Source: Streptomyces minutiscleroticus (GTDB lineage: Bacteria > Actinomycetota > Actinomycetes > Streptomycetales > Streptomycetaceae). From it: a stretch of DNA of 64,000 nucleotides. Position numbers and translations under genes: made by a program. Within the stretch, counting starts at the first letter, position 1. Each line of letters begins with the position of its first letter. The stretch lies in the NCBI RefSeq assembly GCF_014650875.1, contig NZ_BMVU01000008.1:1-64000 (forward strand), in the 5' to 3' direction. Shown here piece by piece: positions 52,119 through 60,666 of this stretch. The notes under the pieces were generated by a model. The model was given only the letters and a program-made list of their open reading frames with translations. It made no database searches and was not told where the DNA came from.

Positions 52119-52578
52119 GGCGTCCTCCGTGGGGCCGGAACGGTTGTCGCACCGCGGTGGGCGTTTTCCCGTGCCGTGGTACCGACACCTACAGTCTGCT
52201 CTTCACGGCGGCCGGAGGGATGGGCCGGGCGGCCCCTGCCACTGGTTCCGACCGGCTCTCGTGCGTTGACCTGTTCCGCACCGGACGGAGCGAGCCGGAC
52301 CGCCGACAGGTCCGGAAACCGGCCTGCGGGCACCGGTTCGGACGATGTGGACAGCAGCGACCGGCATTCCTGGACGCCCCGTTCGGTGAAGTGTGGATGC
52401 CGCCCGGTCCGCCTCAGGCCGGGCGGCAGGTCCGCGGCGTCTGCGCTCGGCTCCCGCGGGGTGATGCGAAGCGCGTCGGCCAGTCTGAGCTTCGGAGTCG
52501 AGCCAAGACGTCCCGGGATCTCCGGACACCTCGGACTTCATCGGACCCGGGCAGACCACTGCCGCCAGGGCAGCGGAA
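52119..52578. other. 460 bp spacer
   Basis: Between the CBS-BON start and the end of the FxLD-system gene. I found no gene, stem longer than 6 bp or repeat here. Confidence 0.4.
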
Positions 52579-54912
52579 TCAAGCCCGCTGATCCCCCGCC
52601 GGGAGCAGGGCCTGCGGCCCGGCCGGTGTCCTGCCGGGCCACCGCAGAACCAGTCGGGAAGCGGGCTTGTCGAGCACGTCGCCGGGCGGCAGCCGGTCGT
52701 CGGGAGTGCCGGCCGGGTGGACGGTCATAGGCGGGTAACCGCTCTCGCGTACGTGCTGGTCCCAGTCCCGCACGCATGCGGTGAACCGCTCGGCCAATTC
52801 CGGGCCGGCAGGCCCGTAGGCGTGGATACGGAACTCGTAGCGGCGGTCGGCAGGCTTGGGCGCATCGTGAATCTTGATGTGGGTCAGGTAGGCCAGGGAG
52901 CCGTCGACGGCAATCGCGGCGGCGTCCTGCTCCACCACCGACTCGGACCCTTTCGGCGCGGACAGGCGACAGAACTCCTGCAGGGTGGTCGCGGCGTAGA
53001 TCTGCAGGGTTTCGAAGCTGTACTGGCCGGGGAGGACGACGCCGGTGGCGCGCTCGTGCCGCGGTCCGCGCAGGGCCTCCGCCAGCCCGCGGGCGTCACC
53101 GGGCACCCCCTCCTCCCACCGCACCGTGACAGCGCCGTCGGCCAGAGGGACGGCCGCGGCGGTACGGGCGGCGGCGCCGCGGTCCCGTACGAAACCGCAG
53201 TACGTCCAGTGCACGGCGCGCAGGACGTCGCCGCGGTGCTCCAGCGTGACGGAGCGTGTGTAGCCGCCCATCCCCAGCGGTACGACCAGCCGCCCGCCCT
53301 GGGCGAGCTGCTCCCGCCAGGCCGGGGCGATGTCCGCCGCGTTGTGGGTGATCACCACGCCGTCGAACCCGTCCGAGGGGACATGGCCGGGCGCACCGAG
53401 ACGGCCGTCGCCCAGGACGGCCGTGACCCGGCCGCTGCCGGCCTCCGCGCACAGCCGCCTGGTGCGCTGCACCACATACGGGTCGAGGTCCACGGTGACC
53501 ACCCGGCCGCGGTCGGCGAGGACGTGCGCGAGCAACTCCGCGTTGTAGCCGCCGGAGCCGACCTCCAGCACGGTCATGCCCGGCTCCAGGCGCAGCTGTT
53601 CGATCATGTCGGCCTGCAGCCAGGCCGCCGAGACGGAGCTGACCGCGCTCCGCGCGGCGTCCCGCACCGTCACCACGGCGAGGTTGTCGTCATAGGCGGT
53701 CTCCAGCGGTGCCTCGGGGACGAAACGGTGCCGGGGCACCGCGCGCAGCGCGGCCTGAACCCGCTCGGAGGGCGCCCAGCCCTCGGCGATCACCGTGTCC
53801 GCCATGCGTGCGCGCAGACGCGCGGCCTCGGCCGGCTCGCCCGGCACCGGCGAGAAAGCGGCGACGCACGGGTAGGAGCGGACGGGATCCAGCCCGGGGA
53901 GCACTCCGGGCCACACGGCGTTCAGGGCCTGCGCAGAGGGCGCGCAGATGTTTCCCAGGGATGCCAGCGTGTGCAGATCGTGCCACTCCCAGCGGGGGAA
54001 GCGATGTGGCTCGGGCAAGGTGAGTCCGCCGTCGAAGCCGGCGATACGGACCACGGCGCGGACGCGGGGCACGTCCGAGCGGTCGTCGTGCAGCAGGGCC
54101 GGCACATGCGCGTCATCCTCGTCGGCCGTGAGCCCGGTCTGCCCGGTCAGCTCCCGGACGGCGGCGGCCTGCGCGGACTCACCCGCCTGGATCCGGCCGC
54201 CGGGCACCTCCCACCTGCCCTGGACGGAGCGGCCCAGCAGAACCCGCCCCGACGGATCGGTGACAACCACCGCGGCACCGAAGGCCGCCTGCGGCTCGAG
54301 CCGCGCCTCCTCCACGACCGTGAACGAGCCGCCCGGATCACGCAGCACCAGCACCGCCAGACCTGCCGCGTCGAACCGCTCGACCGACTCGAACCCCTCG
54401 CCGAGCAGAGTGAGCTCGTCCTCGTCCAGGGCGATGTCGCGCCGCTTTTCCGGCGTGTTCGCCACGGTGGGGGTGATGACGACCAGCGCCCCGCCCGCGC
54501 GCAGACGCGCGGCCAGACGGCGCAGGACACGCGAGCGGTCGCGGACGAACGCGACGGACAACCGCATGGTGATCAGGTCGTAGCCGCCCTCGGTCAGTAC
54601 GCCGAGATCATCGTGCTCAATGTCCAGACACAGCCAGCGCACCCCGTCCACGCCGGGGTGCTCCGCGCGGGCGCGTGCGAGGGCACCCTCGGCGAAGTCC
54701 ACCGCGTCGACGGAGTACCCCCGGTCGTTCAGGAAGACGGCGAGCTCCCCGGTGCCACAGCACACCTCCAGGGCCCTGCCCTCCTCGGGGGCCGGGACGT
54801 GCCGGGTGAGCAGGATCTTCTCTTCCTCGCCGAGCGTCCGAAATCCGTGGCCGTCGGTGTAGTGCTGAGACCAGCCGGTCCGGGTGTACCCCACAGAGCG
54901 CTCCTTGTGCAC
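52579..54912 (-). CDS. FxLD-system methyltransferase: class I MTase + degenerate Nudix + PCMT fusion
   Basis: 777 residues in three parts. Residues 1-200: class I methyltransferase (LEVCCGTGELAVFL, motif I near 49-61; YDLITMRLSVAFV). Residues 205-335: Nudix fold, whose box keeps Gly239, Glu245 and Arg253-Glu254 but has Gly257-Gln258 instead of the metal-binding Glu pair, so hydrolase activity is doubtful. Residues 365-777: PCMT-like FxLD-system methyltransferase (RVQAALRAVPRHRFVPE, VLEVGSGGYNAELLA near 449-462). The last type is tied to FxLD lanthipeptide-like clusters, where it modifies the precursor peptide. No precursor, dehydratase or cyclase is visible here. Confidence 0.85.
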   Translation of the reverse strand: MHKERSVGYTRTGWSQHYTDGHGFRTLGEEEKILLTRHVPAPEEGRALEVCCGTGELAVFLNDRGYSVDAVDFAEGALARARAEHPGVDGVRWLCLDIEHDDLGVLTEGGYDLITMRLSVAFVRDRSRVLRRLAARLRAGGALVVITPTVANTPEKRRDIALDEDELTLLGEGFESVERFDAAGLAVLVLRDPGGSFTVVEEARLEPQAAFGAAVVVTDPSGRVLLGRSVQGRWEVPGGRIQAGESAQAAAVRELTGQTGLTADEDDAHVPALLHDDRSDVPRVRAVVRIAGFDGGLTLPEPHRFPRWEWHDLHTLASLGNICAPSAQALNAVWPGVLPGLDPVRSYPCVAAFSPVPGEPAEAARLRARMADTVIAEGWAPSERVQAALRAVPRHRFVPEAPLETAYDDNLAVVTVRDAARSAVSSVSAAWLQADMIEQLRLEPGMTVLEVGSGGYNAELLAHVLADRGRVVTVDLDPYVVQRTRRLCAEAGSGRVTAVLGDGRLGAPGHVPSDGFDGVVITHNAADIAPAWREQLAQGGRLVVPLGMGGYTRSVTLEHRGDVLRAVHWTYCGFVRDRGAAARTAAAVPLADGAVTVRWEEGVPGDARGLAEALRGPRHERATGVVLPGQYSFETLQIYAATTLQEFCRLSAPKGSESVVEQDAAAIAVDGSLAYLTHIKIHDAPKPADRRYEFRIHAYGPAGPELAERFTACVRDWDQHVRESGYPPMTVHPAGTPDDRLPPGDVLDKPASRLVLRWPGRTPAGPQALLPAGDQRA

Positions 54913-55244
54913 GAAGGATGGTCGATGATTCAGCCGCTGCCGCCTGGCGGCGCGGACGCCTGTACTCGGGCGGATGGCGACAGCTCGACGAGTCTGTCGA
55001 GTGCTGCAGGCTGTGCCGTAGGGCCGGTAGCGGGCCGGTGTTCCTTTCAGCGAAGCAGCCGATCAAGCCCGCCCCTGGCGGGGAGGTGTCGAGGACGTCG
55101 TGTCTTGCGTGGGTGGTCACACGGATGCGGTCGGATCCGTGCCCGTGCCGACGCTCAGTACCTGCCGACCGGAGGGTGGGACTGATCTGCGGGCAGAGAC
55201 CGTTGCTCTGGAGACGAGACAGCTGCGCACCATTGAGGGCACGA
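54913..55244. other. 332 bp upstream of the FxLD-system gene
   Basis: This is where a precursor peptide would be expected. No frame on either strand gives an FxLD-type leader with a Cys/Ser/Thr-rich core. The plus strand has a 75-codon open frame from ATG 55100 that lacks these traits. I therefore call it empty. Confidence 0.4.
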
Positions 55245-55787
55245 CTACCGAAGGAGCGTGCGGCCTGAGCGCCATCCTGGCGGTTTCAGGGGGACGCGGC
55301 ACCAGGCCCGGGCGCCGTCCTCGCTGAACCCCCACGCACCGCCCATCTGCTCGATCAGAACGTCCACGAGAAGCAGGCCGCGCCCGTTCTCGCACTCGGA
55401 GCCCGCGTGCCGAGGGACAGGGATCGGCGAGGGCGAGTGGTCGTTGACTTCGAGACACACCTCGTCCTGCGCGGACATCCACCCCCTGAGCTCATAGGAG
55501 TCGTGCCGACCGTGCACGACCGCGTTGGTGCACAGCTCGGACAGGACCAGGACGAGCACATCCGCCTGATCCTCCGGCATCGCACACCACCGCAGCACCC
55601 ACGCCCTGGCCGCGCGCCGTGCGGCCTTGACGTACGGAGCCTGGGACCGGAGCGCTATGCAGAAGGCCGGCAGAGCGGAGTCCGGCCTCCCTACGGACGG
55701 GGGAGGGGGCATCTCCATCAAGGTGCTGGTACCGGCGTCTTTGGAGGGCATGCAGGAACTCCCTGGTTCACGACTGCACTTGGTCAT
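55245..55787 (-). CDS. Anti-sigma-factor-type ATP-binding protein (HATPase_c_2)
   Basis: 180 residues from ATG 55787 (internal ATGs at 55751 and 55718 are possible). GHKL ATPase boxes: N box SELCTNAVVHG at 83-93, G1 NDHSP at 115-119 and G2 GRGLLLVD at 135-142. The short RsbW/SpoIIAB-like form is abundant in Streptomyces. It usually occurs beside XRE-DUF397 or lanthipeptide-type genes, as here between the FxLD gene and the regulator at 56005. It probably binds a sigma factor or a partner regulator. Confidence 0.85.
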   Translation of the reverse strand: MTKCSREPGSSCMPSKDAGTSTLMEMPPPPSVGRPDSALPAFCIALRSQAPYVKAARRAARAWVLRWCAMPEDQADVLVLVLSELCTNAVVHGRHDSYELRGWMSAQDEVCLEVNDHSPSPIPVPRHAGSECENGRGLLLVDVLIEQMGGAWGFSEDGARAWCRVPLKPPGWRSGRTLLR

Positions 55788-56004
55788 GCACTCTCGGCGA
55801 AGGCTGGTACGAGCGTTGCAACCACGTGCGGTCGGATCCACCCCCAAACCGCCCTCTGCTTGTGCAACCAAATTGGCGGTTCCCCTCTCTTTCTCCTCGG
55901 ACAGACCTCAAAGCGGTCAGTACCGTCCATAAAAGACCCCATGAGGGGGAGCGCACCCTACCGTCGAAGCAGTGACGTGCCGGCGGACGGAGTGGGAGAC
56001 GACC

Positions 56005-57333
56005 GTGTTGTTCTTCCGACACACCCTCGAACAGCGCGGGGTACGGACCCCCGACGACTTCCTCCCGCAGTACAGGGCAGCAGCCGCACGGCTCGGTCTG
56101 ACGAATACCGAACCGGCTCCGAAGACCGTCGAAGGGTGGCTCTACAGCGGCCGGAAACCGCAAAGGCCCTTCCGGCCGGTCATCGTCGAAATGCTCGGCT
56201 ACAGCATCGACGACCTGTGGACCGACGTCCCCGAGGGCACCACACCGGCCTTCGCACCGCTGACCGGAACGTCACCGACTGCACCCCACGCCGACGCCGA
56301 CGTGGATCTGAACGAGATGAAAAGGACGGGCACGATGGCTGTGCGACGCGCGAAGGAGTTCCTCCTGGGCAAGGACCGCGAGACAGTGGGCGACGACACG
56401 CTCGGCCTGCTCGACGACGAGGTGACACGCCTGGTCACCGCATATCCACGACAGCCCCTGTCAACGCTCTGGGACGACCTGCTGGACACCCAGGAGCAGG
56501 TCTTCCGCCTCCTGGAGGGCGGCCGGGTCCGGCCGTCACAACTGCGCGACCTCAACATCAAGGCCGCCGTGCTGTCCTTCCTCGTGGCCAAGGGCTTCAA
56601 CGACATGGAGACCCCGCACCAGGCCATGACCATGACCCGGGTCGCCGCCTCCTGCGCAAGGGATGCCGAACACCCCGGACTCATCGCCCTCAGCGACGGC
56701 CTCAAATCGCTCATCGCCTACTGGGCCGACAAACCCGAAGACGCCTACCACTACGCCGGCCAAGGCGCCGCCACCGCCGCCGACCTGCGGGGAACCGTAG
56801 GACTGTGGCTTCTTGGCCTGCAGGCCCGCGCCGCCGCGGTGCTGGGGGACGCGGAGACCGTACACGCCGCCAACCAGCAGGCCGCCGACCGACGCGAACG
56901 CGTCGTTCCCGACGATCTGGACCGTCTCGGCGGCCTGTTCACCTACGCCCCGGAGAAACAGCTCTACTACACCGTGGAATCCGAAGCGCTCCTCGGACAC
57001 GGCAACCCGCAACTCGCCGCGCAGGCGGAACAAGCCGTACAGGACTTCAGCGACCCCAGCGCCCCCAACTGGGCCTTCGGCGACCTCGCGGGATCGCAGT
57101 GCGACCTGGCCCTCATCCGCCTCTTCAGCGGAGACGTGGACGGTGCGGCAGAAGCAATCCGCCCGGTCCTGGACCTGCCCACCTCCCATCGCAACAACGG
57201 CATCGTCGTCTCCGCGCTGCGCGTCCGGCACGCCCTGATGAGCAGCCCCGCCCACACCGCCGCCGCGGCCCGGGACCTTCGCGCAGAGATCGAGGCGTTC
57301 CCCGTCAGCCGACCTGCGCTGCCCCGTGGGTAG
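56005..57333 (+). CDS. Streptomyces-type XRE-like regulator with helical repeat domain
   Basis: 442 residues from GTG 56005, chosen for GGGAG at 55994-55998; a GTG at 55972 would add 11 residues. The N-terminal ~75 residues are a divergent HTH (KTVEGWLYSGRKPQRPFRPV, then IVEMLGYSIDDLW), the form found in large actinomycete regulators. The C-terminal 300 residues are TPR-like helices (LRDLNIKAAVLSFLVAKGF, YAGQGAATAADLRGTVGLWL, then LGLQARAAAVLGDAETVHAA). They may bind a signalling peptide or small molecule. A plausible control gene for the divergent ATPase and the FxLD gene. Confidence 0.8.
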   Translation: MLFFRHTLEQRGVRTPDDFLPQYRAAAARLGLTNTEPAPKTVEGWLYSGRKPQRPFRPVIVEMLGYSIDDLWTDVPEGTTPAFAPLTGTSPTAPHADADVDLNEMKRTGTMAVRRAKEFLLGKDRETVGDDTLGLLDDEVTRLVTAYPRQPLSTLWDDLLDTQEQVFRLLEGGRVRPSQLRDLNIKAAVLSFLVAKGFNDMETPHQAMTMTRVAASCARDAEHPGLIALSDGLKSLIAYWADKPEDAYHYAGQGAATAADLRGTVGLWLLGLQARAAAVLGDAETVHAANQQAADRRERVVPDDLDRLGGLFTYAPEKQLYYTVESEALLGHGNPQLAAQAEQAVQDFSDPSAPNWAFGDLAGSQCDLALIRLFSGDVDGAAEAIRPVLDLPTSHRNNGIVVSALRVRHALMSSPAHTAAAARDLRAEIEAFPVSRPALPRG

Positions 57334-57342
57334 AGTCCGGGC

Positions 57343-57900
57343 ATGTATCCGGTCAAACGGTCCACCGCACGCCTCGGTCTTCGCGAACTCACCACCGACG
57401 ACGTAGAAGCGGTATTCGCCATCTACGGCAGCGCCAAGGCGACAGAACACCTGTCCTTCGAGCCACGCACCCGCGAACAAGTCGGCCAGATCGTGGCCCG
57501 CTCCATCGAATCAGCCACCGCGACACCGCGCACCGAGTACGCCCTGGCCGTCGTCGAGCGGGACACCGACGAACTGATCGGGTTCGGCCGCCTGGCCACC
57601 GACCCCCACCAGCAACGCGCGGCCACGATGGGCTTCGCACTGCACCCACACGTCTGGGGAGCCGGCTACGGCACCGAAACGGTGCGACTTCTGCTGGGCG
57701 TCGGATTCGAAGACCTGAAGCTCCACCGCATCTGGGGCGCCCGGTCACCCCTCAACGAAGCCTCCGCCAAGACCATGGCCGCCGCCGGCATGGTCGAAGA
57801 GGGCGTGATCCGCGAACACGTCCTGAAGGCCGGCCAGTGGCGCGACTCCGTCGTGCACGCCATCCTCGACCGGGAATGGCGGCCACCGACACCGCTGTAG
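57343..57900 (+). CDS. GNAT family N-acetyltransferase (RimJ/RimL-like)
   Basis: 185 residues, starting 9 bp after the regulator stop, so probably co-transcribed. The Acetyltransf_3 pattern runs TARLGLRELTTDDVEAVFAI, the acetyl-CoA loop HPHVWGAGYGTETVRLLLGV (Q/RxxGxG/A variant) and HRIWGARSPLNEASAKTMAA. It transfers acetyl from acetyl-CoA to an amine, in this subgroup often the N-terminus of a ribosomal protein or a toxic amine. The target is unknown. Confidence 0.92.
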   Translation: MYPVKRSTARLGLRELTTDDVEAVFAIYGSAKATEHLSFEPRTREQVGQIVARSIESATATPRTEYALAVVERDTDELIGFGRLATDPHQQRAATMGFALHPHVWGAGYGTETVRLLLGVGFEDLKLHRIWGARSPLNEASAKTMAAAGMVEEGVIREHVLKAGQWRDSVVHAILDREWRPPTPL

Positions 57901-58536
57901 AGGGAAAACGCGCCGCGTTCAGCAGACGCACAGAATCCTCCCGGGGCTCGGTCCGAGGTGGGCGGTGCAGTACGGGGCCGGACAACGGATGAGGCCACGG
58001 ACGCGGGCGTCGCCGCTGGACATGGGCGCGGTGGTGAGGCCGAACCGTGCGGGTGTGGCTCACGAGTCCGTTCGTGGCTGCCGAGCGGCACCGGGCAGCT
58101 GTTTCCGTACTCGTGGTCGCCGGCGTGCCCGCACCGCGTTCCGGACGTACCGGGGGAGGGCGGGCGGGGACAGGATCCGCGTGTTCAGGACAGGTGACGG
58201 TCGTACCGCTCGCGTTCGCGTGCTGCCCGGTATCGCCGAGGTGAACTGCGTCCGGCCGCGCCGCGCGATCGAGCGGATTACGGCGCCCGCGACACGCTCA
58301 CCCCCGAGCGGTCCCGGGCACCTGCGAACGCGGCGACGGGGCAGGGGTGAGCGGCGGCCCCGAGTACTGCCGCCTTTTCGCCACGTCGACCGCAGTGCCC
58401 AGTATGCTCCCGTGTCTCGGGGCACACTCGGACACTGGGCCACGACACAGCAAGAGGCGCACTCCACGGCCCTGGACAGGTGGGAGTGCGCCTCTCCCCT
58501 TTGCCCCGCCCACCGGACGAGAACGGAGAGTCCATC
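57901..58536. other. 636 bp spacer with a 13-bp hairpin
   Basis: No coding frame is convincing. Near its end, AGAGGCGCACTCC (58453-58465) pairs perfectly with 58483-58495 around a 17-nt loop. It lies 41 bp before the GGDEF start codon, so it belongs to that gene's leader or terminates an upstream transcript. Confidence 0.5.
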
Positions 58537-59211
58537 ATGCCTGTCACCACCGGCTTACGACCCTACCCGCGCACGCTCGTCTTCACGGCGGCCGCCGTGC
58601 CGCTGGCTCTGGCCCTGCTCGCCGACGACATGCGCGTGCGCCGTCGGCTGGACGCCGCCCGCAAGGATCCGCTCACCGGACTGCTGCGGCGCGAGGCCTA
58701 CACCGCCCGGGCCCGGCGGCTCCTGGCCCGCCACGGCGACGACGCCACCGTGGTCATGGTGGACGCCGATCACTTCAAACAGATCAACGACCAGCTCGGG
58801 CACGCGGCCGGAGACACCGTCCTCGCCGCCTTCGGCGCCAGGCTCACGGCGTGGGCAGGACCGCGCGCCGCCGTCGGCAGACTGGGCGGTGACGAGTTCG
58901 CCGTGGTTCTGGAGCTGCCCGCCGACCGCCGCGCGCACCGTCTGCGGCAGCTTGTCCGCATGCTGCACACCCCGGTCGTCCTGGACGACGGTCGCACCGT
59001 CGACGTCGCCGCCTCGGCCGGCGCCGCGGCCCCGGACACGGTGGCCGCCTACGACCTGGCCACGTTGCAACGAGCTGCCGACGCCGCCCTGTACGACGGC
59101 AAGCACACCGGCCGCGCGGTCCTCGCGACGGCACAGCACACCATCGTGCCGTCCATCAACAACCGCCGTGCGGGCAGGCCAGGCGCGACTGCGTGGCAGC
59201 GAGCCGCATGA
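58537..59211 (+). CDS. Diguanylate cyclase (GGDEF protein)
   Basis: 224 residues from ATG 58537, with GGAGAG upstream. One membrane-spanning segment near the N-terminus (TLVFTAAAVPLALALL, residues 11-27), then a complete GGDEF domain: DPLTGLLRREA, VVMVDADHFKQINDQLGHAA and the signature RLGGDEFAVV. It should make cyclic di-GMP, the brake on Streptomyces development. No EAL domain. The RxxD inhibitory site is not evident. A 16-bp tandem duplication covers its stop codon. Confidence 0.92.
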   Translation: MPVTTGLRPYPRTLVFTAAAVPLALALLADDMRVRRRLDAARKDPLTGLLRREAYTARARRLLARHGDDATVVMVDADHFKQINDQLGHAAGDTVLAAFGARLTAWAGPRAAVGRLGGDEFAVVLELPADRRAHRLRQLVRMLHTPVVLDDGRTVDVAASAGAAAPDTVAAYDLATLQRAADAALYDGKHTGRAVLATAQHTIVPSINNRRAGRPGATAWQRAA

Positions 59212-59235
59212 GCATCGCGCCGCATGAGCATCGCG
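59204..59235. repeat. 16-bp tandem duplication over the GGDEF stop codon
   Basis: CCGCATGAGCATCGCG at 59204-59219 is repeated without a gap at 59220-59235. The TGA at 59209-59211 is in the first copy, so the duplication is outside the protein or replaced a longer end. Confidence 0.85.
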
Positions 59236-59461
59236 CGGCCTCCGTCGAAGGACACATGCTCAAGGGGATCAGGACTGCACAGGCCTCGACCGTCCCCGTC
59301 CCCACCCCGGAGTGGGATCGGCCGCGGCGAACGCGGTGCCGGGGCCGGTCGCCGCGCTCGCGGACCGAACCAGGGACACCGTGCGCAGGACCGTGGGGCG
59401 CGACTGGCGCTGTTCGGCAGTGGGTGCGTCTGCTCTTCGGCAGCAGAACATCACTGTGCTG

Positions 59462-59501
59462 CCGCGTCCGCCGTGGCCGTGCACGGCCACGGCGGACGCG
59501 G
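59462..59501. terminator. Perfect 40-bp palindrome between convergent genes
   Basis: Bases 59462-59481 are the exact reverse complement of 59482-59501, with no loop. It directly touches a second stem: GGTGGCCGCCG (59501-59511) with 59523-59533. Together they form a double hairpin between the GGDEF gene (plus) and the DUF3618 gene (minus), and presumably stop both transcripts. Confidence 0.65.
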
Positions 59502-59590
59502 GTGGCCGCCGGACACGCTGTTCGGCGGCCACCCGGACACCACCGCTTCGACGGAAGGCGGGGCCGGTGCTCGCTCAGGAGTTCAGGAGC

Positions 59591-60223
59591 TCAGGAGCCC
59601 TTGGCTCGGTTCCGGGCCTCCTCGGCGGTGTGCTCGCCGGTGCGGCGCAGTTCCTGGGCCCCCTCCTGACCGGACTGGCGCGCCTGCCGGGTGGTGGACC
59701 GCGCGGCCTCCTGCGCGGTGTCCTTCACGGAGGAGGCGGCCTGCCGGGCGGGCTCGCGCAGTTCCTCCGTGATCTCCTGCGCGCTCTCGCGCAGCGTCTC
59801 CTTCGCGGGCTCGACAAGCTCCCCTGAGCGCTCCCGGACACGCTGTCCCATGCGCTCCTCGGCGGGGGTCGCCGGGAACAGCGATCCGACGAGCAGGCCG
59901 GTCCCGAACGCGATCAGCCCCGCGGCGAGGGGATTGCCCTCGGCCTGCCGGCGCAGCTGCTCGGGAGCCTGGCGCGCCTGCTGCCCGAGCTGCTCGGCGG
60001 TGTCGTGCACGGTGTCACCGAGCTGGGAAGGGGAGGGGGCGGCGGACTGGACGGTGCCCATCACCCGCTCCTTGATCGAGCCGAGGCGATGCCGTGCGGC
60101 GTGTGCCTGACGGCGTACCACCCGGGGCGGGCTGACCCGCTCGGCGAGCTGGTCCGCGGTCTGCGCCAGGTGCGCGCGGGTGGTGTCGGTGTCCTGCCTC
60201 AGCCGGTCGGGTGTCGTGCCCAT
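59591..60223 (-). CDS. DUF3618 protein (third gene of stress-type operon)
   Basis: 210 residues from ATG 60223 (MGTTPDRLRQDTDTTRAHLA), the DUF3618 signature. Long amphipathic helices surround one hydrophobic stretch (PLAAGLIAFGTGLLVGSLF, about 95-113). The C-terminal 90 residues are rich in Ala/Glu/Arg with a heptad look (KETLRESAQEITEELREPAR), likely coiled coil. It overlaps the holin-like gene by 25 bp. Family members accompany phage-holin and Asp23-like proteins in actinomycetes; cell-envelope stress is the usual guess. Confidence 0.88.
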   Translation of the reverse strand: MGTTPDRLRQDTDTTRAHLAQTADQLAERVSPPRVVRRQAHAARHRLGSIKERVMGTVQSAAPSPSQLGDTVHDTAEQLGQQARQAPEQLRRQAEGNPLAAGLIAFGTGLLVGSLFPATPAEERMGQRVRERSGELVEPAKETLRESAQEITEELREPARQAASSVKDTAQEAARSTTRQARQSGQEGAQELRRTGEHTAEEARNRAKGS

Positions 60224-60666
60224 TTGGCGTCCTCCTTCAACGAGTCCAGGGACCGTTCGGGCGTCAGCTGCACCGCGCGCATCCGCCGGCGGCCGGCGGC
60301 GTACAGTGCCGAGCCGATGACGGCCCACACCGCGGTGACGATCAAAGCCGCCCAGGCCAGGTCGATGAGGTGCCGCAGACCGTACACGGCCGCGAGACTG
60401 CCCAGCAGCAGTGCCAGCCCGGCGGCATAGCCCGCGCCGCCGTACAGCCCCGCGGCCTTGCCGGCTTTCCCGGCCTCCTCCTTCACCTCCGTCTTGGCCA
60501 GCTCCAGCTCGTTGCGCACGAGCCGCGACAGGTCACTGGTGATGTCACCGATCAGATCCCCGACGGACGCCTCCGCACGCTGCTCCGGCAGGGGTGCGGG
60601 TGCGTTCTCGGGCCGGTCCTGGGAAGGCTGGGACCGCTGGGCGGGCCGGGGTGCCACGGTCGTCAC
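60199..60666 (-). CDS. Phage holin family / DUF1469 membrane protein
   Basis: 155 residues. The soluble N-terminus ends in SVGDLIGDITSDLSRLVRNE, then LELAKTEVKEEAGKAGKAAG, the defining helix of DUF1469 (YqjE-like). Two hydrophobic helices follow (about 75-97 and 100-120), joined by RHLIDLAW. Start and stop overlap both neighbours (ATGA with the upstream gene). Despite the holin name these are chromosomal envelope proteins; the function is unknown. Confidence 0.9.
   Translation of the reverse strand: MTTVAPRPAQRSQPSQDRPENAPAPLPEQRAEASVGDLIGDITSDLSRLVRNELELAKTEVKEEAGKAGKAAGLYGGAGYAAGLALLLGSLAAVYGLRHLIDLAWAALIVTAVWAVIGSALYAAGRRRMRAVQLTPERSLDSLKEDAKWARHPTG

Noticed and set aside
54913..55244. 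FxLD lanthipeptide precursor
   Set aside because: No frame has the FxLD-type leader and a Cys/Ser/Thr-rich core.
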